Origin: an uncultured Ruminococcus sp.
Lineage (GTDB): Bacteria; Bacillota; Clostridia; Oscillospirales; Acutalibacteraceae
DNA length: 8,853 nucleotides
Assembly (NCBI GenBank): GCA_902773265.1
Contig: CACYDZ010000295.1
Span: 1 to 8,853 of the forward strand
Reading direction: 5' to 3'
Shown: piece after piece, positions 1-5,754 of the stretch
Layout of the letters: each line of letters begins with the position of its first letter
Position numbering within the stretch: the first letter of the stretch is position 1
Notes under the pieces: generated by a model
Seen by the model: only the letters and a program-made list of their open reading frames with translations
Database searches by the model: none
Told to the model about the DNA's origin: nothing
Translations under genes and position numbers: made by a program

Positions 1-34
1 GACAAAAAATCACCAATATTTTGTATCATAAAAC

Positions 35-63
35 TTGACACTTTTCAAATAAAAAAGTATACT
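35..63 (+). promoter_or_regulatory. Sigma-A-type promoter of the TIR-STAND gene
   Basis: The -35 box TTGACA lies at 35-40 and the -10 box TATACT at 58-63, with exactly 17 bases between them. All six -35 positions and five of six -10 positions match the vegetative consensus. Transcription should begin near base 70, giving a leader of about 70 nt before the ATG at 141. The strength of the match suggests the gene is well expressed unless repressed. The promoter call is seen in sequence; its activity is inferred. Confidence 0.8.
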
Positions 64-83
64 AATTTCAACAAAAAAGTGTC
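37..83. promoter_or_regulatory. Dyad flanking the TIR-STAND promoter, possible operator
   Basis: GACACTTTT at 37-45 is the exact reverse complement of AAAAGTGTC at 75-83. The arms overlap the -35 box and the start of the transcript, so they bracket the -10 element. Dimeric repressors often use such a placement. The region is AT-rich, so a 9-bp dyad is not strong evidence alone, and no regulator gene lies next to it. Confidence 0.35.
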
Positions 84-88
84 GGAAA
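76..88 (+). other. 13-base motif, copy 1 (TIR-STAND leader)
   Basis: AAAGTGTCGGAAA occurs here, about 13 bases after the -10 box of the TIR-STAND promoter. The same 13 bases occur on the minus strand at 5563-5575, downstream of the promoter at 5606-5634. Its function is unknown. A single 13-mer shared between two places in about 9 kb of AT-rich DNA can arise by chance; its position in two leaders is what makes it notable. Confidence 0.3.
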
Positions 89-140
89 CAACTATAAGTA
101 AACCATACAATAAAAAATTATGAGCAAAGAGTGTGATTAA

Positions 141-2513
141 ATGTCAGCAGAAATTTTTATCAGTTATCATACAGAAACAAGTTCGCATATAACAAAAGCC
201 ATCTGCAATCATCTTGAAGCGGAAGGAATACGCTGTTGGTATGCTCCAAGAGATGTTGTCGGACCATATGCAGGCAGCATTGAAAAAGCAATTAATGAAT
301 GTAGTATATTTATCGTTGTTATCAATGAAAAAGCGTCAAAGTCACATGATGTTTTAAGTGAAATCAATCTTGTGGTGGAACGGATAAGAAGAAATGAAAG
401 TGTTATCATATTGCCGTTTAAAGTATCCAACGATAATCTCAGCGGAAATATAAAATATTATCTTGGGCAAGAGCATTGGATAGACGGAGTAACTCCGCCC
501 ATGGAAGAGCGGATAAAAGAACTGACGGATAAAGTAAAAGTATGTCTTGAACAAAACCAACATACGAATATAATGATAAACCAGCCTGTCGGTCTTGTCA
601 ATTCTCTGTCATATCCTGATGTACGATTTATCGGACGCAAACAGGAATTAGAAAAAATAAGTCAGCAATTATCAGGAGGTAATAATAAACTTTTTCTTGT
701 CGGTATGGGAGGTATCGGCAAAAGCGAAATTGCAAAACAATATCTTATTGATAATATGGATAATTACAGTAAGATAATATGGATTCCATTTAACAATAAT
801 CTGACCTGTACTATCGGAAGTGATAATTTATTTCCGATAACCGGTATTTCCCGTATAGATTACCCAAATGACAGCGATGAAAAATATAGTCTGAGGAAAA
901 TGGATATTCTGAAGAAAATAGCGGATAAGAGCGTACTTATCATCATTGATAATTTTGATGTTGAGAATGACCCGTATCTCGACAGATTTCTTTCGGGTTC
1001 ATACACGGTTATTTTTACAACGCGTGTTTATCATAATAAAAAAAATGAGATAAAAATAGAAGCTATCAAAGACCAAAACACACTTGTTGAATTATTCCTC
1101 TCCGAATATACAAGAGCAATCACATCTGAGGACAAAACTACCATAAAGAAAATGATTGAATATATGAACGGACATACTCTCTCCATCAGATTGATTGCTG
1201 CTGCCATGCAGAAAAACCGTATAAGTCCTGAAAAGATGTTCCAACTGTTAAAAAAAGATAGTTCCAATAGGCAAAATAAAGAACAAAGAGTATCTGAACA
1301 GATAATTGACCATCTCAGAACTGTATTTAGGTTATCTGCCCTGAAAAAAGAAGAAAAAAATTTACTGATGAATTTGTCTTTGTTTCCTAATTCCGGAATA
1401 GAAGTTGTCAAGTTTTATGAATGGTGTGAGTATGAGGATTACGAACTGATAGACAGCTTAATTGCAAGAAGCTGGATTATTCACGATAATATCAAGGATA
1501 TTGTGCATCTGCACCCTCTTATCAGTGAAATAATGCTCGAAGAACTTAACAAGTATCCTGATGTGTGTAATACCATGCTTGCAAATTATTATGAAAATTT
1601 CAGATGGAATATCCAGTATCCTGTGCAAAAAAGAATCAGAATCAATGAATTATCCGATACCATATATAAGCGACTGCCCGTCAATCATCTTTATCGCTAT
1701 AATATTCTTATGGTCAGAATTCTTGGGTTTCACTATCTTTCACAATATCAGCAAAGTTTTGAAAGTTGTTCATTATTGATTTCTTCAGGAATAACTTTTG
1801 AACAAAAGGCTTTCGGATATACAAAATTATGTCACGGACTGACACTTTCCGGATACTATGAAAAGGCATTGGAAGTGGGCAAAGAGGGGAAGAAAATTTT
1901 ACAGAACATTGATATTAGTCAATGCAGTCATTATGAAGCATATCTTTACAGAAATCTGCTGGGGCATTATGCAGAAGCCCTGAACCATTGTGGATATTCT
2001 GAAAATGCTTATAAGGAATTCCTTTATATTTATGATAAAATTGACAATAAATTTTATAAAAATACAAAGGAAGAAACTTTGGGATGGACAGAATTTCATT
2101 TGACACAATGTCTTTTCAAACTCAGCCGTTATGACGAAGCTGAAGAAATGATACAGAGAAGCCTGACACATTTTGAACAATGCCATTGTGATTACGGAAT
2201 AAGTTTTAGTTTATGGAATAAAAGTATACTTCTTGCCAGAAAAGGCGAATATGATTTAGCTGAACAATGTATAGAGAAAACATTATCTATACTTATGTCG
2301 ATAATAGGCAAAGAAAATGTTGATATCGCTAAAACTTATCACTATCAATCAAAAATCCGTGTCTTTGCCCATGATGTGCAGGGAACGATTGAGAGCCTTG
2401 AGAAAGCACAGAAGATATATGAAAAACTGAATTTTGTTGTTTATTCTTCTCAGGTCAAAGACGAAATCAATAAAATCAAATCTGGTCAGTTTTGGCAACC
2501 GGATATCTTGTAA
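141..2513 (+). CDS. TIR-domain STAND NTPase with C-terminal TPR-like repeats (bacterial NLR-like)
   Basis: This 790-residue protein is probably a cytosolic immune sensor and effector. Residues 1-135 are a TIR domain: FISYH at 6-10, a CWYAPRD stretch at 32-38, and E74 in a SEINL motif at the usual place of the catalytic glutamate of NAD-cleaving TIR enzymes. Residues 160-465 form an NB-ARC-type NTPase: P-loop GMGGIGKS at 188-195, Walker B VLIIID at 265-270, sensor-like TVIFTTR at 289-295, and an HLHPL motif at 456-460 where NLR proteins carry MHD. NB-ARC proteins usually have a second acidic residue after Walker B; here it is N271. Residues 530-780 are TPR-like helix pairs, such as SRYDEAEEMIQRSL and KGEYDLAEQCIEKTL, likely the ligand sensor. 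Family knowledge suggests ligand-triggered oligomerisation and NAD depletion during phage infection. No signal peptide is visible. The ribosome binding site is weak, and the codon before the ATG is a TAA ending a six-codon ORF at 120-140. No partner gene lies beside it. Confidence 0.9.
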   Translation: MSAEIFISYHTETSSHITKAICNHLEAEGIRCWYAPRDVVGPYAGSIEKAINECSIFIVVINEKASKSHDVLSEINLVVERIRRNESVIILPFKVSNDNLSGNIKYYLGQEHWIDGVTPPMEERIKELTDKVKVCLEQNQHTNIMINQPVGLVNSLSYPDVRFIGRKQELEKISQQLSGGNNKLFLVGMGGIGKSEIAKQYLIDNMDNYSKIIWIPFNNNLTCTIGSDNLFPITGISRIDYPNDSDEKYSLRKMDILKKIADKSVLIIIDNFDVENDPYLDRFLSGSYTVIFTTRVYHNKKNEIKIEAIKDQNTLVELFLSEYTRAITSEDKTTIKKMIEYMNGHTLSIRLIAAAMQKNRISPEKMFQLLKKDSSNRQNKEQRVSEQIIDHLRTVFRLSALKKEEKNLLMNLSLFPNSGIEVVKFYEWCEYEDYELIDSLIARSWIIHDNIKDIVHLHPLISEIMLEELNKYPDVCNTMLANYYENFRWNIQYPVQKRIRINELSDTIYKRLPVNHLYRYNILMVRILGFHYLSQYQQSFESCSLLISSGITFEQKAFGYTKLCHGLTLSGYYEKALEVGKEGKKILQNIDISQCSHYEAYLYRNLLGHYAEALNHCGYSENAYKEFLYIYDKIDNKFYKNTKEETLGWTEFHLTQCLFKLSRYDEAEEMIQRSLTHFEQCHCDYGISFSLWNKSILLARKGEYDLAEQCIEKTLSILMSIIGKENVDIAKTYHYQSKIRVFAHDVQGTIESLEKAQKIYEKLNFVVYSSQVKDEINKIKSGQFWQPDIL

Positions 2514-2524
2514 GATATTTTTTC
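2503..2524 (+). terminator. Probable intrinsic terminator of the TIR-STAND gene
   Basis: ATATCTT at 2503-2509 and AAGATAT at 2512-2518 form an AT-rich 7-bp inverted repeat, running into six T residues at 2518-2523. The repeat overlaps the TAA stop at 2511-2513. The stem has little GC and a two-base gap, so it is weak, but stem plus T-tract is placed correctly. Confidence 0.45.
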
Positions 2525-2635
2525 TGTCTATGCTGACGCTTAAAGGCACAACTTCTTGTTCTCTTACTCTACATAGATTGATTTGAAAAATCGCACAAAC
2601 ACCTGTCATTTCAGAGGCAGTGAGGAATAACACGG

Positions 2636-3163
2636 CTAAGTTGATGACATTGCTGTCAGTGGATTTTGAAACAGTGGGATTCTCGGCACGGCAAAAGTGA
2701 ATACTACAAACAGCACACCGATTAAACCAATAACGATAAAAGCAAATTTCGGTCGTCTGCACAGTAAACTGTCTTTTTTGAAAAGCTGTGTTTCTACAAG
2801 AAAAGCTATGGCATCTGAAAGGAAAAAAATGGAAATATTAATCCAATCTGCTGTTTTTCCAAATGCACCGTTACAGGTGTAAAACAACACAGGAATCAGT
2901 ATAACTCCCGTTGAAATTCCGACAAGTTTTATACACCAGAAGTTTTCATATTCCTTGAAAAATCTGCTTTGTATCAGTGCAAAAACAAACAGCGGAAAAT
3001 ATAACAGTTTCATATGTTCCCATGTAGATTCGTTTACAGCTGAAAAAGGGGCAACCAGTATATTCCGGTTGGTCAGTTCCTATAAAAAATGCAGAAGTGT
3101 TCCTGACAGCGAGGTCAGTGTAAATCCGGCAAACTGCCATAGTGACAGATTTTTTTTCCTCAT
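2636..3163 (-). pseudogene. DUF6512 family membrane protein, interrupted by an in-frame TAG
   Basis: Reading from the ATG at 3163-3161, behind GGAGGGG at five bases, the frame begins MRKKNLSLWQFAGF and reaches GTLLHFL. It then meets TAG at 3082-3080 (codon 28). Without any frame change it continues as ELTNRNILVAPFSAVNEST and runs on hydrophobically to PRIPLFQNPLT and a TAG at 2638-2636. I recognise this as DUF6512, a family of small multi-pass membrane proteins of unknown function. Its N-terminal pattern, as I recall it, is LLHF-[LT]-Y-E followed by VNES-WEH, so the TAG stands where tyrosine is expected. Both sides of the stop keep family motifs in one frame, which points to one recent point mutation. 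Restart at the internal ATG 3013-3011 could make a 125-residue fragment, but no strong ribosome binding site precedes it. A sequencing error is the main alternative. The gene converges on the TIR-STAND gene. No clear promoter was found between 3164 and 3349. Confidence 0.8.
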
Positions 3164-3349
3164 CTCTTCCCCTCCATATTGTCTGTCTTTGAAATTTTAT
3201 GTAATGCAAAACAAGATTATTACCATTTTACAAATGAACAAATTTCAAAAACGCATAAACTTGTCATTTTTAAGAGTAAAATTTTCGCAAAAAATGAGAA
3301 CAAATCCATAATTCATCTGTTGTCACATCTATACACTTTCACGCCATAC

Positions 3350-3382
3350 CAAAGAAAACAGCCCTGCTGAAACACAGGACTG
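3350..3382 (-). terminator. Intrinsic terminator after the GNAT gene
   Basis: On the minus strand CAGTCCTG (3382-3375) pairs with CAGGGCTG (3366-3359) across an 8-base loop, with one G-T wobble. TTTTCTTT follows at 3358-3351. It lies about 40 bases beyond the GNAT stop codon and probably ends the PAP2-XRE-GNAT transcript before it reaches the DUF6512 remnant. Confidence 0.75.
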
Positions 3383-3423
3383 AAAAGATTCTTTCATGAA
3401 ATCTCTGTCAAAACGGAATTTTT

Positions 3424-4050
3424 TCAAAATAGTTGCCCGGGTAATTTCAGCTTTTCTTTGTGTGGAAATGCTCTGTCAAATTTTTCTACATCTTCATCAT
3501 TGACATAATAACCCTGTGGTGTCTGATAAACACCTGTAATACCGTTCAGATATCCTGAAATCAGTTCCTTGCAAAGAAAAAAGGAATCGTCAGCATCTTT
3601 GGGCAAGTCATGGTATCTAATACCGAGCTTTCTGGAATAATCAAATCCGCTTTTTCCGTAAAATCCTATATTCCCCTCAAACAACACCGCACCAAACCCT
3701 AATGCAGCAGCCTGTTCTAAAGAATACTCCAGCAGTTTTTTGCCATAGCCTTTTTGTTGTAGTTTCGGCGTGATACATATAGGTCCCATCGTCAGCACAG
3801 GCACATCTTCTCCGCTATCCGATTTGATGACCGTTTTCATAAACATATTCTGTCCAATCAGTTTTCCGTCTTTCTCCATGACAAAATCAAGTTCTTTTAC
3901 AAAAGACAGGTCGTTTCTCAATATATGAATGACATAGTGTTCGGTGCAACCTGGACGGTAAATATTCCAGAATGCTTCTCTGATAAGATTTTCCACTTTT
4001 CTGTAATCTTTTTCTTCTTCTAAACGAATCTTGTAATCATTTGTATTCAT
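3424..4050 (-). CDS. GNAT family N-acetyltransferase
   Basis: This 208-residue protein should transfer an acetyl group from acetyl-CoA to an unknown amine. Residues about 5-140 form a GNAT fold. TMGPICITPKLQQKGYGKKL at 87-106 is the strand and loop that bind CoA, with the Q-x-x-G-x-G form at 98-103. GFYGKSGFDY at 129-138 is the conserved C-terminal part (GNAT motif B). The pattern resembles the YhbS-like (COG3153) group. I chose the ATG at 4050 because AGGAG lies seven bases before it and the GNAT sequence starts just after. An upstream in-frame ATG at 4113 would add 21 polar residues and overlap the XRE gene. It is the last gene of a three-gene operon, 37 bases after the XRE stop. The substrate cannot be read from the sequence. 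Confidence 0.9.
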   Translation of the reverse strand: MNTNDYKIRLEEEKDYRKVENLIREAFWNIYRPGCTEHYVIHILRNDLSFVKELDFVMEKDGKLIGQNMFMKTVIKSDSGEDVPVLTMGPICITPKLQQKGYGKKLLEYSLEQAAALGFGAVLFEGNIGFYGKSGFDYSRKLGIRYHDLPKDADDSFFLCKELISGYLNGITGVYQTPQGYYVNDEDVEKFDRAFPHKEKLKLPGQLF

Positions 4051-4087
4051 TTTTTTCTCCTGAACAGTTTTATTTTTGGCAGAACGA

Positions 4088-4690
4088 TTACTTTGCTTTG
4101 AATAACAGAACACCCTTGACCATCAATAATACAAAGAAAATCATTCCTGCATACGGTTGCCTGCTCACAATAAAGATGATAACTCCAATAGCAGATAAAA
4201 TCATTCCTGTAACAAGCCGATGTTTATTCCAGAGCGGTTTATCAAAGTTGCTGATAATCATACCGCATACTCCATTGATAATGGCGATACCTATAACAGC
4301 TATATAGACAATCTTTATCCAAAGACTGATATCTGTTATATCGAATAAAAATACCACCGAAAGGGATGTCGTCCCATTTCTGAACATGGGAACGAACAGT
4401 AATATCACCAACAGCATATCCAGAATACTGCATATTAAAAACAAATATTTACCAACAGATTCTTTTTTCTCATTTTCAGCCACCGACAGCATTTCTTCTG
4501 AACAAATCAGCTCATCAATCGTCACGGAAAAAAAATGGGATATTTCTTTCAACGAGTCAATATTGGGATATCCTCTGCCTGACTCCCATTTTGAAATGGC
4601 TGTTCTGGAAACAAAGAGTTTTTCTGCCAGTTCTTCTTGTGTAAGACCTTTGCTTTTTCGTAGTTCCTGCAATTTCTCATTGAACTCCAT
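4088..4690 (-). CDS. XRE-family regulator with C-terminal membrane domain
   Basis: This 200-residue protein joins a DNA-binding head to a membrane tail. Residues 4-62 are a Cro/C1-type helix-turn-helix: LTQEELAEKLFVSRTAISKW at 16-35 carries both helices, then ESGRGYPNIDSL. A charged linker at 66-80 leads to four likely membrane helices at about 82-102, 124-147, 158-176 and 180-197. Clostridia carry many such membrane-tethered XRE regulators, usually next to membrane or envelope genes. Here the gene starts inside the end of the PAP2 gene (14-bp overlap) behind AGAGGA at seven bases, so the two are probably translationally coupled. It may sense the membrane and control its own operon. The dyad at 5465-5483 is a candidate target, but that link is inference. 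Confidence 0.9.
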   Translation of the reverse strand: MEFNEKLQELRKSKGLTQEELAEKLFVSRTAISKWESGRGYPNIDSLKEISHFFSVTIDELICSEEMLSVAENEKKESVGKYLFLICSILDMLLVILLFVPMFRNGTTSLSVVFLFDITDISLWIKIVYIAVIGIAIINGVCGMIISNFDKPLWNKHRLVTGMILSAIGVIIFIVSRQPYAGMIFFVLLMVKGVLLFKAK

Positions 4691-5384
4691 TCTTTATCCT
4701 CTTTTCACATTGATATGTTGTTTTTATATCATCTGCCATTATCACAAAAAAACGATACATCATAAACAATCCTGCACTAAGAAAAACAGAACCGATAATA
4801 TCTGTCGCCCAGTGAACACCGGAAATCAATCTTCCCATAACCATAAATGCCGAAAATACAACAACAAATACATCTGTCAATTTTTTTAATGCCGTAACAG
4901 TACATCTTCTGTCAACCTGAAATTTCAGCGTTGGCATTACACTCAGAACCAGAAGTGTTGTTGAGGACGGATAAGAAGCCTCCATAAATCCGTTTATCAA
5001 AATGGGTCTGTAATTGATGGGAACCATCTCGAAGAACAGATAGCCAAAAATCACCAGTATATAATAGATACCTAAAAGAAGAATATCTGCATCAACTTTA
5101 AACAGATTTCTACATTTTAATAACTGAACACATCCAAGTCCTCCGAAACACAGACAGATTACTATGGGAACAAGTCCAAACCAGTCTGTGATGGTATAAA
5201 GCAACATATGTACATCAGTAATCTGATGAAACCATACATTGAATGTGGCAAAACCAATCCTTGTACCGTTCTGTCCCATATTCTGCACATCAATACATTG
5301 TATAAGTGCTGTCCATATGCCAAAAGCTGTCAGCAGTCCAATTCCTGTGAATAAAGTGTTTTTGCGTTTCTCTCTCATTTCCAT
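4677..5384 (-). CDS. PAP2-like membrane phosphatase family protein with altered catalytic motifs
   Basis: This 235-residue integral membrane protein has about six hydrophobic segments (near 10-30, 60-90, 100-120, 140-152, 170-187 and 196-216) and the layout of type 2 phosphatidic acid phosphatases, which remove phosphate from lipid phosphates. Motif C3 is intact: R185, H191 and D195 in GRLISGVHWATD. Motif C1 keeps R126-P127, but its usual lysine is E119. Motif C2, normally PSGH, reads PSST at 139-142, so the histidine that assists catalysis is replaced by T142. I think close relatives have YPSSH or YPSST here, so this may be a real subgroup with changed or no phosphatase activity. Two starts, 5384 and 5378, lie near AAAGGA; the first is chosen for spacing. 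It is the first gene of the operon and overlaps the XRE gene by 14 bases. Confidence 0.85.
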   Translation of the reverse strand: MEMREKRKNTLFTGIGLLTAFGIWTALIQCIDVQNMGQNGTRIGFATFNVWFHQITDVHMLLYTITDWFGLVPIVICLCFGGLGCVQLLKCRNLFKVDADILLLGIYYILVIFGYLFFEMVPINYRPILINGFMEASYPSSTTLLVLSVMPTLKFQVDRRCTVTALKKLTDVFVVVFSAFMVMGRLISGVHWATDIIGSVFLSAGLFMMYRFFVIMADDIKTTYQCEKRIKNGVQ

Positions 5385-5416
5385 TCTGTCCTTTCATTTG
5401 TGATTTGAACAATTTG

Positions 5417-5445
5417 AAAATAGCACAGAATACTAAAAATAGCAA
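5417..5445 (-). promoter_or_regulatory. Possible proximal promoter of the PAP2-XRE-GNAT operon
   Basis: On the minus strand TTGCTA (5445-5440) and TATTTT (5422-5417) are 17 bases apart, and TGC just before the second box makes an extended -10. Transcription would start near 5410, close to the PAP2 ATG. Each hexamer matches four of six positions, so this is weaker than the upstream promoter at 5606-5634. Confidence 0.3.
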
Positions 5446-5464
5446 GAAACGCTCTGTCACCTCA

Positions 5465-5483
5465 ATGATACGAAGCGTATCAT
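5465..5483. repeat. Perfect 8-bp dyad upstream of the PAP2 operon, possible operator
   Basis: ATGATACG and CGTATCAT are exact reverse complements separated by AAG. The site lies about 80 bases upstream of the PAP2 ATG, between the two candidate promoters. Compactness and position suggest a dimer binding site, for example of the operon's own XRE protein, or a small leader hairpin. It lacks a clean T-tract on the operon strand, so terminator function is unlikely. Confidence 0.45.
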
Positions 5484-5562
5484 CTTTATTTTTACAACAG
5501 TAAAACAACAACCTATATGTCAAAGGAATGGATATCTTCTTTTTTATCCTATGTCGCTAAGA

Positions 5563-5575
5563 TTTCCGACACTTT
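5563..5575 (-). other. 13-base motif, copy 2 (PAP2 operon leader)
   Basis: The minus strand reads AAAGTGTCGGAAA, identical to plus-strand bases 76-88. It lies about 30 bases after the -10 box of the promoter at 5606-5634. A GACAC half-site precedes the motif in both places. See the matching entry for the caution about chance. Confidence 0.3.
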
Positions 5576-5605
5576 ATTTTTTCCTGATTATTCATCACTG
5601 GTGTC

Positions 5606-5634
5606 AGTATAACCGTTTTCTGTTCTCTTGTCAA
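5606..5634 (-). promoter_or_regulatory. Sigma-A-type promoter facing the PAP2-XRE-GNAT operon
   Basis: On the minus strand TTGACA (5634-5629) and TATACT (5611-5606) are 17 bases apart, the same hexamers and spacing as the TIR-STAND promoter. Transcription would start near 5599, leaving a leader of about 215 nt before the PAP2 ATG. No gene is evident in that leader, only a 12-codon ORF, the 13-base motif and the dyad at 5465-5483. Confidence 0.7.
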
Positions 5635-5669
5635 GGTTCCGAAAAATTCTATTATCTTATAAAACAGGC

Positions 5670-5707
5670 GACCCTCTTATGACAATGTTTATTGTCATAA
5701 GAGGGTC
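5670..5707 (-). terminator. 17-bp perfect hairpin downstream of the parB-like gene
   Basis: Bases 5670-5686 are the exact reverse complement of 5691-5707, with the loop GTTT. It starts 47 bases past the parB-like stop codon, and on the minus strand GCCTGTTTTATAAG follows, so it could end that transcript. The T-run begins four bases after the stem and is short. The stem is unusually long and exact. An operator role for its inner TTATGACAAT half-sites is the alternative. Confidence 0.55.
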
Positions 5708-5754
5708 ATGAGGTTTTCAGATAAGGAAATGGGTATGAGTGAAAACTTGTACGC

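Noticed and set aside
2514..2635. Possible gene remnant between the convergent genes
   Set aside because: No frame shows a recognisable family; the 122 bases are treated as plain intergenic DNA.
2349..2762. Minus-strand 137-codon open frame over the end of the TIR-STAND gene and the DUF6512 tail
   Set aside because: It overlaps two better supported genes in other frames, has no recognisable domain and no ribosome binding site.
3080..3082. Genetic-code change (TAG read as an amino acid)
   Set aside because: Another gene, including this one at its end, uses TAG only as a stop, and no other in-frame TAG is needed in the window, so a point mutation is simpler.
3188..3249. 10-bp inverted repeat TTTGAAATTT / AAATTTCAAA upstream of the DUF6512 remnant
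   Set aside because: It is made almost only of A and T with a 42-base gap, so chance is likely; no promoter fits around it.
2955..3311. Plus-strand 118-codon open frame
   Set aside because: It is antisense to the DUF6512 coding frame, and no ribosome binding site or domain is visible.
4316..4324. DnaA-box-like TTATCCAAA near the XRE gene
   Set aside because: A single imperfect match inside a coding region; no cluster of boxes or AT-rich unwinding element, so no origin.
5290..5523. 77-codon minus-strand open frame in the PAP2 leader
   Set aside because: It runs through the dyad and into the PAP2 gene in another frame, with no ribosome binding site and no family resemblance.
76..5575. Attachment sites of an integrated element
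   Set aside because: The shared 13 bases are inverted, whereas att sites flanking an integrated element are direct repeats; no integrase or transposase is present.
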